A stretch of 64,000 bases of DNA from Desulfobotulus pelophilus (GCF_026155325.1 NZ_JAPFPW010000007.1:1-64000), one strand, 5' to 3'. Counted from the stretch's first letter, positions 1-9,381 are shown. Translations and numbers: made by a program. The notes: generated by a model not told the origin, from the sequence alone.

Positions 1-544
1 TTACGGAAGGCTTGCCGCCACCGCCAGAGAACAGAGCCTCAATGTCATTCTGGCTCAGGGTATTACGGCCAAAATCCTCATCTTCGGCAACATCCGTGGT
101 CCTGCTTTCCTCACGGGCAGTACCCGCAAGATCTTCCGAGAACAAGGCATCTATGTCCGCCTGCCCCACAAGACCGGAGGTAAAAAGATCGGGCTCTCCT
201 TGGGAGGGAACAGATTGTACCGGTTTCGGCACTTCATTTTTTTCCGGCAGGGGCATATCAAAATCACCCCGCAGGAAAGCATCAATTTCCTCCTGACTGA
301 CCGTATCAAAATCGTTTTCCTTCGGCTCCAGCCCCCTGTCATTACCACGCATCAGGTTATCCAGATCAGAAAGATCCCCTTCGGGAATTTTTTCTCCTCC
401 CGCCGGATCGGGCAAACCATGATCAGAAGGCAAAGCCGCCGCCGACTCATCCCCAGAACCATCATCCAGCCCCCGCAACAGCGCATCAATGTCATCCTGC
501 TGGATCACAAGATCAATATCATTTTTTCCATCTTTTTCCGCCAT
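1..544 (-). CDS. FliM-N motif array protein, C-terminus cut by window edge
   Basis: An open frame of 181 codons starts at ATG 544 and runs off the left edge without a stop. The product is acidic and low in complexity. It carries four clear copies of a motif like the CheY-binding N-terminus of FliM: IQQDDIDALLRG (residues 14-25), VSQEEIDAFLRG (82-93), VGQADIDALFSE (126-137) and LSQNDIEALFSG (163-174). A weaker copy, DLSDLDNLMRG, is at 57-67. True FliM in this window has ILTQEEVDSLLDG at the same kind of position. The start lies 16 bp after the fliA stop, so it should be the distal gene of the flagellar export operon. No globular domain is visible in the part seen. A role in docking phospho-CheY or another FliM-N partner is inference. 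Confidence 0.8.
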   Translation of the reverse strand, partial: MAEKDGKNDIDLVIQQDDIDALLRGLDDGSGDESAAALPSDHGLPDPAGGEKIPEGDLSDLDNLMRGNDRGLEPKENDFDTVSQEEIDAFLRGDFDMPLPEKNEVPKPVQSVPSQGEPDLFTSGLVGQADIDALFSEDLAGTAREESRTTDVAEDEDFGRNTLSQNDIEALFSGGGGKPSV

Positions 545-560
545 GGTCCGCCCCTTTGGT

Positions 561-1295
561 TCAGGCCGTCATTTCAACGCCTCGCAGACGCGTACGCAGT
601 TTCACAAGGGCTGCGGCATGAATCTGACAGATGCGGGATTCCGTACGCTCCAGCACATCACCAATTTCTTTTAAGGTAAGGTCCTCAAAATAATACAGAG
701 AAAGCACCAGCTGTTCCTTTTCCGAAAGCCCGGCAATCACTTCTGCCAATCTGGCTTTCATCTCTTCTTCTGCCAGCATATCTTCCGGATTATCGGATGT
801 TGTCAGCTGATCCTGAAAGGTTTTTACCCCGTTTTCGCCCTTTTCTGTCCCCCGGATACTGGCATCCAGATTCAGGAGTGCGGCACCGTGGATTTCCGTA
901 AGAACACCCTGATAGACTTCCAAAGAAAACCCCAGGGCTTCTGCAACTTCCCTCTCTTCTGCAGGCCTCCCCTGTTCCCTTTCCACCGAGGCAATGGCCT
1001 TTTCCACATCCTGTGCCTTTTTTCGCAGTGAACGGGAAAACCAGTCCATGCTTCTCAATTCATCCAGAATGGCACCCTTAATGCGGAACTGGGCGTAGGT
1101 ACGAAACTTCACATCTTTTTCAGGATCAAACTTATCCACAGCATCCAGCAGCCCGAGGCTGCCGGCACTCATCAGCTCGTCCAGCGAAACGGATTGGGGA
1201 ATACGCATGGAAACCCGCAAGGCCACACTGCGAACCAGATCCGTATGGGCTTTGATCATGGATTCCCTTTTCTCAGCAGAGAGGCATGTCTTCAA
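561..1295 (-). CDS. fliA: Flagellar sigma factor FliA (sigma-28)
   Basis: The 244-residue product is a sigma-70-family factor of the FliA/WhiG type, which directs RNA polymerase to late flagellar and chemotaxis promoters. Region 2 includes LDELMSAGSLGLLDAV and FRTYAQFRIKGAILDELRS, followed by the DW-SRSLRKK segment typical of FliA. Region 4 near the C-terminus has LSEKEQLVLSLYYFEDLTLK and a helix-turn-helix ending ESRICQIH. The frame opens with TTG at 1295; the first in-frame ATG is at 1259, preceded by AAAAGGGA, so the true start may be 12 codons later. The TTG start gives an N-terminus of E. coli FliA length. It follows flhG in the same operon, separated by 48 bp. Confidence 0.95.
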   Translation of the reverse strand: MKTCLSAEKRESMIKAHTDLVRSVALRVSMRIPQSVSLDELMSAGSLGLLDAVDKFDPEKDVKFRTYAQFRIKGAILDELRSMDWFSRSLRKKAQDVEKAIASVEREQGRPAEEREVAEALGFSLEVYQGVLTEIHGAALLNLDASIRGTEKGENGVKTFQDQLTTSDNPEDMLAEEEMKARLAEVIAGLSEKEQLVLSLYYFEDLTLKEIGDVLERTESRICQIHAAALVKLRTRLRGVEMTA

Positions 1296-1343
1296 AGTAT
1301 CAGCGCCCTTTCATCCTTATGCGGTATTTCCCCTGCCCCATGA

Positions 1344-2237
1344 TCAGGCGGGCGGCAGTGCGGTAAAACGCTTGAAAAACAATTTAATGGATCCTTCTGT
1401 ATCATGACGGCGGGGAGCATTCATCAACACTTTGGCGAGATTGCGGATCTGTTTACTGCATTCTGCATCCGGGTAAGCCGTCAGAACCGTTTTCCGCTCC
1501 TGAACAGATTTCCGTAAAACAGGATCAAAAACAATATGACCCGCATACTCCAGCACAGCACCGGTAAGAAAACGTTCGGCAGCCTGGTTCAGGGTCAAAA
1601 AAACCTGTTTGGCTTCTTTTACGGAGTTTACCATGTTTACCACAAGTTTAAAATGCCTGGCTCCATGTTCGGAGGTCATGACCTTCATCATGGCATAGGC
1701 ATCCGTAATGGAAGTAGGCTCCGGCGTAGCCACCAGCAGGCATTCATCCGCCGCGAGATTAAAATACAGCACATTTTTTGAAATGCCTGCCCCCGTATCA
1801 ATGAGCACCACATCTGCCGCCAAATCCGCACTTTCAAATTCACCCAGAAGGGTCAGTTTCTGCCCCTCGGTCAGATGGGTCAGACCGCTGGTACCGGAGC
1901 CTGCCGGAATAATACGGATCCTGTCTGCCGGAGATACCATGACCTCGTGCAGGCTTCTTTCGCCGCTCAACACATGGCCGATATGAAAGGGAGGGCGTAT
2001 TCCAAAAAGAATGTCAATATTAGCAAGACCCAGATCCGCATCCAGAATCAGAACTTCTTTGCCCATATCCGCAAAGGCCCGCGCAAGGTTACCCACAAGG
2101 TTGGTTTTACCCACACCGCCTTTTCCACTGCTCACGGCAATTACCCTTGGCTGGCCCGATGATACGGAGGAAAGCTCCCTCTTCCGCTGCATACCCTGGC
2201 GACTGATCATTTTTCTCAAACTCGTTGCCTGATCCAC
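1344..2237 (-). CDS. flhG: Flagellar number regulator FlhG (FleN/YlxH), MinD-like ATPase
   Basis: The 297-residue product is a MinD/ParA-type ATPase that restricts flagellar number, usually acting with FlhF and the master activator. The deviant Walker A KGGVGKT is at residues 39-45, after a short basic N-terminus containing RKMISRQGMQ, which resembles the FlhF-activating peptide of FlhG. The Walker A' region reads LILDADLGLANID. The start is GTG 2237, placed six bases after GGGAG. It lies 30 bp downstream of flhF, the usual partner arrangement. Polar flagellation is the inference drawn from this pair. Confidence 0.95.
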   Translation of the reverse strand: MDQATSLRKMISRQGMQRKRELSSVSSGQPRVIAVSSGKGGVGKTNLVGNLARAFADMGKEVLILDADLGLANIDILFGIRPPFHIGHVLSGERSLHEVMVSPADRIRIIPAGSGTSGLTHLTEGQKLTLLGEFESADLAADVVLIDTGAGISKNVLYFNLAADECLLVATPEPTSITDAYAMMKVMTSEHGARHFKLVVNMVNSVKEAKQVFLTLNQAAERFLTGAVLEYAGHIVFDPVLRKSVQERKTVLTAYPDAECSKQIRNLAKVLMNAPRRHDTEGSIKLFFKRFTALPPA

Positions 2238-2267
2238 CCTTTTCTCCCTTCTTCACCGGCCCTGAAC

Positions 2268-3515
2268 TCAGGCCTCTCGAGTCTCAAAAATACGCTGCAA
2301 AAGGCCCTTTCGGGTCACTGGATGAATGTCTTCAGGTACCCGCTGTCCATCGGTTATATAGGATACGGGCAAAGGATAGTCTGCCAGCTGATCCAGAATA
2401 CCGCCTCTTTTACGGGTTTCATCCAGCTTGGTGAACACATAGGACCGGGGAGAAAGCTGGGAAAAATTCTCCGCAGCCTCCCGCATATTCTCCCTGCCCG
2501 TTGCGGCGCTTAAAACCAGGTGGGTGGCAATGGCCTGCCGTCCGCCAAGAAGACCTGCCAGTTCTTCCATCCGTGCATGATCCAGATGGGAAAGGCCTGC
2601 CGTATCAATCAGGATCACTTCTCTGTTCTGCATCTGACGCAACGCCGTCTGCAGGTCATCCCGGTTAAAAGCAGGCAGACAGGGAATACCCATGATGCCC
2701 GCATAGGTTTTCAGCTGCTCCAGCGCACCGATGCGATAGGAATCCACGGAAATCAACCCCACCCTTTTCTTCTGTTTCAGGCTTAAGTCCGCTGCCAGCT
2801 TGGCAATGGTAGTGGTTTTTCCAACCCCCGTCGGGCCCGCAAATGCCACCACGCTCCGTTGACCGGCCAGCGTATCAAAGGGGGTAAAACCCTCAATAAC
2901 ATCCATCATTTCCACAAAAACCCTTCGGGAAAGCGCTTCTCTGCCGGGGCCAGCCGTTCGGGATGCCTTTTCCATCAGATCCCTGGCCCGTTTTTCCGTG
3001 AGCCCCGTTCGCACAAGGCGGGTATACAGATTCAGACTCTCGGGCTGGCGGGTAATGAACTCCGGAATGCCGTCTCCCTGTTGAAGGAGGAACAGCATAT
3101 CCCGTATACTGACCAGCTCGTGCTGCACCTGCTGCCACCCTACGTTCCCCCCGAGCTCGCTCCCCCCTTCAAGGGAATTCGCCACCCTGTCCAGAACATC
3201 TGCCACATCCCTGTCTTTTTCTTCCTCTGCTTCTTTCACCGCAAAACGGCTCGGCCGCTTTACCACCTGCGTTTTTACTTCGTTGCCGCCGTGAGACTGG
3301 CGAATTTTCCGGACAGAAGAATCCTTTTTCAAAACTGGCCGGTCAATCCCCGCCTCCACAGCAGCTGTCACCTCAAAACCACCCTGTGCATACGGATTTC
3401 TCGGATCACGGGCGGCCTTGCGCGTGGATAGGATCACGGCATTCACACCGAGTTCGGACTTGACCTGTGCCAGGGCCTCCTGAATGGAAGGAGCCCGAAA
3501 AGTTTGTACGCTCAT
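2268..3515 (-). CDS. flhF: Flagellar GTPase FlhF
   Basis: The 415-residue SRP-type GTPase is the determinant of polar flagellar placement. The N-terminal B domain (about 1-130) starts with QTFRAPSIQEALAQVKSELG, as usual for FlhF, and is followed by a charged linker. The NG domain (about 150-410) contains P-loop GPTGVGKTT at 227-235, then SVDSYRIGALEQLKTYA, DTAGLSH and TKLDETRKRGG. It begins one base after the flhA stop codon, so it is translationally linked to flhA and sits ahead of flhG. Confidence 0.96.
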   Translation of the reverse strand: MSVQTFRAPSIQEALAQVKSELGVNAVILSTRKAARDPRNPYAQGGFEVTAAVEAGIDRPVLKKDSSVRKIRQSHGGNEVKTQVVKRPSRFAVKEAEEEKDRDVADVLDRVANSLEGGSELGGNVGWQQVQHELVSIRDMLFLLQQGDGIPEFITRQPESLNLYTRLVRTGLTEKRARDLMEKASRTAGPGREALSRRVFVEMMDVIEGFTPFDTLAGQRSVVAFAGPTGVGKTTTIAKLAADLSLKQKKRVGLISVDSYRIGALEQLKTYAGIMGIPCLPAFNRDDLQTALRQMQNREVILIDTAGLSHLDHARMEELAGLLGGRQAIATHLVLSAATGRENMREAAENFSQLSPRSYVFTKLDETRKRGGILDQLADYPLPVSYITDGQRVPEDIHPVTRKGLLQRIFETREA

Positions 3516-3516
3516 T

Positions 3517-5601
3517 TTACAGGGTCACCTTTCCAATGGCCTGAATGTTAACGTTCTGAACAATTTCCGCATGGGATGTTACGGCAAGATTGGGAATACT
3601 CTGCTCCAGAAGCCTCTTCAAATGACGGCGCAGGCTCGGGTTGCATAGGAGAACAGGCTGAACATTCTGGTTCATGGCTTTTTCCATCTCCCCACGCACC
3701 GCCGCAATCAGCTGTTCCGCCATACGGGGATCAACGGCAAGATACGCACCATGCTCCGTATTCTGAATACTTTTGGTGAGCGTTTCCTCCACCTTTCTGT
3801 CCATGGCCAGTACGGGCAGATTGCCATCAGGCCCCATGTACGCCGCCAGAATGGATCGGGAAAGTTTCTGTCGCACATATTCTGTCAAAAGATCCGGGTC
3901 CTTGCTCATGGTTCCATAGTCAGCAAGGGTTTCCACAATGGTCAGCAAATCTCTGATGGAAACCCTTTCCGCCAGAAGATTCTGAAGAACCTTCTGTACC
4001 ATGCCCAGACTCATGACAGAGGGCACCAGCTCCTCCACGGCTTTGGGGCTGGCCTTGGAAAGGTTGTCCAGAAGATGCTGTACCTCCTGACGGCCCAAAA
4101 GCTCGGCAGCATGGCTTCGGATAGTTTCCGTTAAGTGGGTCGCCACAACAGTGGAATTGTCCACCACCGTGTACCCGGAAAACTTCGCCTCTTCCTCTCT
4201 GTCCGCAGGTACCCAGAGAGCCGGAAGCCCGAAGGCTGGCTCTGTTGTGGGGATACCATCCATACGCCTGCTGACATCACCGGGATCCATGGCCAGCACA
4301 TGGTTCACCATCAGCTCATAGCGGACCATTTCCACTCCCTTAATCAGCATCCGGTATTCCGCTGGCCGCAGATTGAGGTTATCCCGGATATGAATGGGTG
4401 GAATCACGATACCCATTTCCGAGGCAAACTGCCTGCGCATGGAACGGATACGGCCTAAAAGGGTACCATCCTGGGAACTGTCCACCAGAGGAATCAGGCC
4501 ATACCCCACTTCCAGCTCCATGACATCCATGTTCAGAAGGTGCTCCACCTCTTCCGGACCAGAGGGGGCTGCAGCCGCTTCTTCCGCTTCCGCGGCTTGC
4601 TTTTCCTGTGCTTCTTCCTCGCTCCGTCCCCGGGTGACAAGATACAGTATGCCTCCCAAAGCCAGCCCCAGACTCATAAAGGGAAGGCCGGGAAGGCCGG
4701 GAACAAGTCCCAGGGCAAATACCAGGCCGGAAGCCACGTAGATGGGTGTGGTTTTAGAAAAAATCAGCTTGGAAAAGGCCTGACCCAAACGATCCTTATC
4801 TCCGCCTCTGGAAACAAGAATACCTGCCGCCGTTGAAATCACGAGGGCAGGAATCTGAGTAACCAGACCATCCCCCACCGTCAGCAGGGTATAGTTGGCT
4901 GCGGCCTGTCCCACGGGCATGCCATTGAGCACACCAATGATCAGACCTCCGACAATATTGATACCGGTAATGATAATACCGGCAATGGCATCTCCCTTGA
5001 CAAACTTGGAAGCACCATCCATGGCTCCGTGAAATTCTGATTCCCGGGCAATGAGCTCACGCCGTTCCCTGGCCTGACGTTCATCAATCATACCGGCATT
5101 GAGATCGGCATCAATGGCCATCTGCTTACCGGGCATGGCATCCAGTGTGAAACGGGCAGCCACTTCCGCAATACGACCGGCACCCTTGGTAATCACCATG
5201 AAATTGATGAGCACAAGAATGACAAAAATAATCATGCCCACCACATAATCCCCGCCCACCACAAAATTACCAAAGGACTGAATAACGGAACCGGCAGCCT
5301 GGGGCCCTTCATTCCCCCGGAGGAGGATGAGTCGGGTAGACGCCACGTTCAGGGCAAGGCGGAAAAGGGTCAGGACCAGCAGCATGGTGGGAAATACCGA
5401 AAACTCCAGAGAGCTTTTCGTGTACATGGTGGTAATCAGAACGATGATGGCCAGGGTAATATTCAGGGCCAGAAAAAAATCCAGCAGAAAAGCGGGGACC
5501 GGCAGCAGCATGGCCAGTAGAATACCGATAACCGCAAGGATCATTGCGATATCCGCATAGTCCTTGCGCAATCCCTGAAGAATGCCGACTGACTCTGCCA
5601 T
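3517..5601 (-). CDS. flhA: Flagellar export gate protein FlhA
   Basis: The 694-residue FlhA is the large membrane component of the flagellar type III export gate. About eight transmembrane segments occupy residues 15-320, with the conserved cytoplasmic loop RIAEVAARFTLDAMPGKQMA and DADLNAG. The large cytoplasmic domain (about 350-690) docks chaperones and substrates. ATG 5601 is preferred because AGGGG lies six bases before it; an in-frame TTG at 5607 would add two residues. A gap of about 67 bp separates it from flhB, and flhF follows after one base. Confidence 0.97.
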   Translation of the reverse strand: MAESVGILQGLRKDYADIAMILAVIGILLAMLLPVPAFLLDFFLALNITLAIIVLITTMYTKSSLEFSVFPTMLLVLTLFRLALNVASTRLILLRGNEGPQAAGSVIQSFGNFVVGGDYVVGMIIFVILVLINFMVITKGAGRIAEVAARFTLDAMPGKQMAIDADLNAGMIDERQARERRELIARESEFHGAMDGASKFVKGDAIAGIIITGINIVGGLIIGVLNGMPVGQAAANYTLLTVGDGLVTQIPALVISTAAGILVSRGGDKDRLGQAFSKLIFSKTTPIYVASGLVFALGLVPGLPGLPFMSLGLALGGILYLVTRGRSEEEAQEKQAAEAEEAAAAPSGPEEVEHLLNMDVMELEVGYGLIPLVDSSQDGTLLGRIRSMRRQFASEMGIVIPPIHIRDNLNLRPAEYRMLIKGVEMVRYELMVNHVLAMDPGDVSRRMDGIPTTEPAFGLPALWVPADREEEAKFSGYTVVDNSTVVATHLTETIRSHAAELLGRQEVQHLLDNLSKASPKAVEELVPSVMSLGMVQKVLQNLLAERVSIRDLLTIVETLADYGTMSKDPDLLTEYVRQKLSRSILAAYMGPDGNLPVLAMDRKVEETLTKSIQNTEHGAYLAVDPRMAEQLIAAVRGEMEKAMNQNVQPVLLCNPSLRRHLKRLLEQSIPNLAVTSHAEIVQNVNIQAIGKVTL

Positions 5602-5668
5602 GGCCAACCCCTGTACGTGTCATTGTTTTGACGGCAAGTGACCGAAACCTGTCACCTTATTCGGCATT

Positions 5669-6739
5669 CTACCCCCTGCCTTTTCCCTTCAGTCGATACA
5701 CATAAGCCAGCACTTCAGCCACCGCCTGATAGAGATCTGCGGGAATGGACTGCCCCACATCTACCCATTGAAACAAGTTTCGTGCCAGAGGCTTATTCTC
5801 CACAATAGGCACACCGGCCTCTTTGGCTATGGACCGTATTTTATCCGCTATGCTTCCGGCGCCTTTCGCCAGCACCTGCGGTGCCTGCATGGCAAGGGGG
5901 TTATACTGGATGGCCACGGCCAGATGGGTAGGGTTGGTGACCACCACATCCGCTTTGGGCACATCCTGCATCATCCTTTTCTTCGATGCCTCAAACTGCA
6001 GCTGACGGATACGGCTTTTAATCTGGGGGTCACCTTCGGTCTGCTTGCCTTCATCCTTCACTTCCTGCTTGGTCATTTTAATCTGCTGATCAAAATTCCA
6101 ACGTTGAAAAATCAGATCCATCAGGGCCACAAAAACCATGGCAAGAAGTACCCAGAGAAAAATTTTAAAGGATATTTTCACCATAAAAAGGAGAATGGTA
6201 GCCACATTATGGTCATACAATCGCATCATATGGGGCATCTCTCCCTTCACAGCCCGCCATGACACATAAAAAATGATGGTAATCTTCAGAATACTTTTCA
6301 AAAGCTCCATCAGGCTTTTTTTAGAAAAAATACGGCCCAGCCCCTTAATAGGATCCAGCTTACTCGGCTTGGGCTCTATGGCTTTCCAGGCCAGCACAAA
6401 ACCGACCTGAAAGGCATTGGCAAAAAAAGCCGCCAGAAACACCACCAGCAGCAAAGGAGCCATCACCCAAAAAGCCTGCATGCCATAGGTCTGCATCCAG
6501 AAAAGGGCCTGCTCCATGTGCACTTCCGGGATGGACGTAAACGAAAAGGAGGAACGCATAACATCGGCCATGCGCTTGTAAAAAAAACCGGCCATGGCGT
6601 ACAGGGTGGCCACACCGGCCAACAGCACAACGACCGAAGGCACTTCCACACTTTTGCCTACCTGCCCTTCCTCGCGACTTTTCTGGCGCTTTTTCGGGGT
6701 TGCATCCTCGGTTTTTTCCTGTCCGCTTTCCTCCGGCAT
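5669..6739 (-). CDS. flhB: Flagellar export switch protein FlhB
   Basis: The 356-residue FlhB controls substrate-specificity switching from hook to filament subunits. The N-terminus (GQEKTEDATPKKRQKSREEG) is the family signature. Four hydrophobic segments lie between about 35 and 210. The autocleavage motif NPTH is at residues 269-272, so self-cleavage should occur. The start is fixed by AGGAGG five bases upstream. It sits between fliR and flhA in the export gene cluster. Confidence 0.97.
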   Translation of the reverse strand: MPEESGQEKTEDATPKKRQKSREEGQVGKSVEVPSVVVLLAGVATLYAMAGFFYKRMADVMRSSFSFTSIPEVHMEQALFWMQTYGMQAFWVMAPLLLVVFLAAFFANAFQVGFVLAWKAIEPKPSKLDPIKGLGRIFSKKSLMELLKSILKITIIFYVSWRAVKGEMPHMMRLYDHNVATILLFMVKISFKIFLWVLLAMVFVALMDLIFQRWNFDQQIKMTKQEVKDEGKQTEGDPQIKSRIRQLQFEASKKRMMQDVPKADVVVTNPTHLAVAIQYNPLAMQAPQVLAKGAGSIADKIRSIAKEAGVPIVENKPLARNLFQWVDVGQSIPADLYQAVAEVLAYVYRLKGKGRG

Positions 6740-6748
6740 GGTTTCCTC

Positions 6749-7537
6749 CTATCCGCTTCCGAACATGCGCAGAACCAGATGAAGCATACCCGGAAAATCC
6801 TGCACATAGGCCCTTGCAAAACGGACGATGACCTCAAAAACCGCACCAAAGAAAATAAGCCCTATGGCAATTTTTACGGGAAAAGAAATGATGAGCACAT
6901 TCATCTGCGGAGCAAACTTGGCCGTAATACCAAAAGCTACGGAAACAAACAGCAGGGCCACAATGGCCGGAGCACCAATTTTAATTCCCGTCACAAACAT
7001 GGCGGCTGTCATTTTCATCATATGATCCAAAAAAATCTCCGGCAGAGCAAACCCACCCGGAGGTACCATGTGAAAACTTTCCACCAGTGCTTTCAGCAAT
7101 ATGTAGTGCCCATCCAGAAGGATAAAGACCACAATCACCGTCCAGTATCCCAGCTGTTCCATCACCGAAACCTGGCTGCCCGTCTGGGGATCCATGACAT
7201 TGATCATGGAAAACCCCATCTGAAAACCAATCAGCAACCCTGCCAGCTGCACAGCACCAAAAAACAGACGCACCACAAGGGCGATCACCATGCCCACAAA
7301 AAGCTCCGACACCAGCAGGATGGGTGCCATGAGTACTTTGTCTGGGAACTGAACGGGATCGGTCACCACCGTAGAAAAGAGAACAAGGGTAATAGAAAGG
7401 GCCAGCCCGGCTTTCACCAGAACAGGAAAGGACTCACTGCCAAAAAAGGGAAACAGAAACAAAATCACCGAAACCCTTGTGAGCACAAGGAGAAAATGGC
7501 GCATCTCATCGGGTGAGAAAAGGTTCAGAATTTCCAT
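6749..7537 (-). CDS. fliR: Flagellar export protein FliR
   Basis: The 262-residue membrane protein belongs to the export gate core formed by FliP, FliQ and FliR. It has several hydrophobic helices and the conserved stretch near 105-140 (LFFGAVQLAGLLIGFQMGFS, then DPQTGSQVSVMEQ). Its length matches the family. It lies 6 bp after fliQ and 9 bp before flhB, in the standard fliOPQR-flhB order. Confidence 0.96.
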   Translation of the reverse strand: MEILNLFSPDEMRHFLLVLTRVSVILFLFPFFGSESFPVLVKAGLALSITLVLFSTVVTDPVQFPDKVLMAPILLVSELFVGMVIALVVRLFFGAVQLAGLLIGFQMGFSMINVMDPQTGSQVSVMEQLGYWTVIVVFILLDGHYILLKALVESFHMVPPGGFALPEIFLDHMMKMTAAMFVTGIKIGAPAIVALLFVSVAFGITAKFAPQMNVLIISFPVKIAIGLIFFGAVFEVIVRFARAYVQDFPGMLHLVLRMFGSG

Positions 7538-7543
7538 GGGCCG

Positions 7544-7813
7544 TCAGCGGATGTACATGGGAATATTTTCAATTATCCTTGCCGTATAGCTGGTCATTTT
7601 TTCCAGCATCCAGGGGGCAAAAAAAATCAGAGAAAAAAATACGGCAAGAATTTTGGGTACAAAGGAAAGGGTCATTTCCTGTATGGAAGTCACCGCCTGA
7701 AAAATACTGACCATCAGTCCCACAGCCAGACCGATGAGCAGCATGGGAGCGGCAATCAAAATGGTGAGCCACACGGCCTCCTGACCAAAACTTACAACAA
7801 ATTCGGGCGTCAT
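7544..7813 (-). CDS. fliQ: Flagellar export protein FliQ
   Basis: The 89-residue protein has two long hydrophobic helices, as expected for FliQ of the export gate. It begins MTPEFVVSFGQEAVWLTILI and contains SIFQAVTSIQEMTLSFVPK, which is conserved in the family. ATG 7813 lies six bases after GGAGG, placed directly beyond the fliP stop, so translation is tightly linked to fliP. Confidence 0.96.
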   Translation of the reverse strand: MTPEFVVSFGQEAVWLTILIAAPMLLIGLAVGLMVSIFQAVTSIQEMTLSFVPKILAVFFSLIFFAPWMLEKMTSYTARIIENIPMYIR

Positions 7814-7823
7814 CAGCCACCTC

Positions 7824-8639
7824 CTAGGGTATGGCGAAGCTACGGATCAGCGAGCCCGCAATGAGATGCCAGCCATCCACCAGCACAAACAGCATCAGTT
7901 TAAAAGGCAGGGATATCATGACGGGAGGCAGCATCATCATCCCCATGGCAAGAAGCACACTGGCCACCACCATGTCAATGATCAGAAAGGGCACATAAAT
8001 CACAAAGCCGATGATAAAAGCGGTTTTCAGTTCAGAAATCACAAAAGCGGGAATCAGGTGCAAGAGGCTCACGCTTTCCCTGTTTTCCGGTTTTTCCGCT
8101 TTGGCAACTTTGATAAATAAAGCCAGATCCTTTTCCCGCGTATTGACCAGCATAAATTCACGGATGGGCTTTTCCGCATTGGCAAAGGCCTCCTGATAGC
8201 TAATCTGATCCTCCAGATAGGGATCCAGTGCCTTTTCATACACTTCTGTCCACACAGGCTTCATGATGAAAAAGGTCATGAAGAGGGAAAGCCCGATGAC
8301 CACCTGATTGGGCGGGCTGGTCTGAATACCGATGGCCTGACGTAAAAAGTGAAAAACCACCACAATGCGGGTAAAAGAGGTCATAAGCACCAGTATGGCC
8401 GGTGCCAGGGTGAGAATGGTCAGAAGAGCCAGTACTTCAAGGGCAATGGCCACATCCCTCGGACCCGTTGCCTCTTCCACGCCAATGCGGATGGAGGGAA
8501 TGGGAAAGGTCACAGCCTGTGCCGCCAGAGGTGCCGCAAGACCCGCACCGGCAAACAACAACAGAAAGAAAAGGAGACGGCGTGCTCTTGTTCTTTCAGG
8601 AAAAGACAAGGAAGGCCTCCGGCCTGTCTCATGCATCAT
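7824..8639 (-). CDS. fliP: Flagellar export protein FliP
   Basis: The 271-residue FliP carries an N-terminal signal peptide (hydrophobic LLFFLLLFAGAGLAAPLAAQA), then transmembrane helices with LTSFTRIVVVFHFLRQA and the family segment SPPNQVVIGLSLFMTFFIM. The C-terminal part has SELKTAFIIGFVIYVPFLII and MLPPVMISLPFKLMLFVLV. The frame is open further upstream into fliO, but GGAGG before the paired ATGs at 8639 and 8636 sets the start. This overlaps the fliO stop by about ten bases, suggesting coupled translation. Confidence 0.96.
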   Translation of the reverse strand: MMHETGRRPSLSFPERTRARRLLFFLLLFAGAGLAAPLAAQAVTFPIPSIRIGVEEATGPRDVAIALEVLALLTILTLAPAILVLMTSFTRIVVVFHFLRQAIGIQTSPPNQVVIGLSLFMTFFIMKPVWTEVYEKALDPYLEDQISYQEAFANAEKPIREFMLVNTREKDLALFIKVAKAEKPENRESVSLLHLIPAFVISELKTAFIIGFVIYVPFLIIDMVVASVLLAMGMMMLPPVMISLPFKLMLFVLVDGWHLIAGSLIRSFAIP

Positions 8640-9015
8640 ATCTGGCCTCCGGCAGGTCCTTTTCTCTTGGTTCCCCTGTACGTATACGGGACAGAAAGGA
8701 TGAAAATCCGGGCCCGGACCGCTCGGTTTCCTCTGGAGCTGTCTTCTCAAACTCTCCAAGGTTCTGAATGGAAGAAGGCGTCACACCCAGAAGGAGCTCG
8801 CGACCCTGATAATCAATAAGCACCACCCGCTCTTTGGGCCCCAGTTGCAAGGTTTCCACCATCCGTATCCGACCCGCCGTTCCCCTGAAAGTACTTAAAC
8901 GGCGAAGCAAATAAAGGGTAAGAATCAAAAGGGCCAACACCAGCAACAGGGCTCCCCCGCCTTTCAGCACCAGGAACCCAAAATCCGGCACGGCAGCCCC
9001 CACTCGGTCTTCCAT
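8629..9015 (-). CDS. fliO: Flagellar biosynthesis protein FliO
   Basis: The 128-residue protein has a single transmembrane helix (about residues 18-38, GGGALLLVLALLILTLYLLR) followed by a cytoplasmic FliO domain with RIRMVETLQLGPKERVVLID and the LLLGVTPSSI segment. FliO assists assembly of FliP in the export gate. It lies between fliN and fliP in the canonical order and overlaps the fliP start. The family is poorly conserved, but context and domain agree. Confidence 0.93.
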   Translation of the reverse strand: MEDRVGAAVPDFGFLVLKGGGALLLVLALLILTLYLLRRLSTFRGTAGRIRMVETLQLGPKERVVLIDYQGRELLLGVTPSSIQNLGEFEKTAPEETERSGPGFSSFLSRIRTGEPREKDLPEARYDA

Positions 9016-9030
9016 AGGACATCTTCCTTT

Positions 9031-9381
9031 TCAGGCAAGGGTCCGAACCCGCTCCATGGGACTGATGATATCCGTAAGGCGAACCCCAAATTTCTCGTTC
9101 ACCACCACGACCTCACCCCGGGCCACCAGCTTGCGATTGATGTAAATCTCCAAAGGCTCACCGGCCAGCTTGTTCAGTTCCACAATGGAACCTTGCCCCA
9201 GCTGCAGAAGATCATTGACCAGCATACGGCTACGGCCGAGTTCCACGGAAAGCTCCAGCGGGATGTCCAGAATAAAATCGAGGTCTCTTTCCGCAATATC
9301 ACTGGCAGGATCGACCACTTCCTCCGATGGCCCCGCCGCCTGCATCTTTTCTTCTTCCGAATGCTTATACTCATTGGCCAT
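9031..9381 (-). CDS. fliN: Flagellar switch protein FliN
   Basis: The 116-residue FliN carries one SpoA domain (about 36-112), with LDIPLELSVELGRSRMLVND and GEVVVVNEKFGVRLTDI. FliN forms the lower C-ring with FliM and helps gate export through FliH. The first 35 residues are an acidic, variable extension. GGAGG four bases upstream supports the start. It is followed by fliO after 15 bp. Confidence 0.97.
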   Translation of the reverse strand: MANEYKHSEEEKMQAAGPSEEVVDPASDIAERDLDFILDIPLELSVELGRSRMLVNDLLQLGQGSIVELNKLAGEPLEIYINRKLVARGEVVVVNEKFGVRLTDIISPMERVRTLA

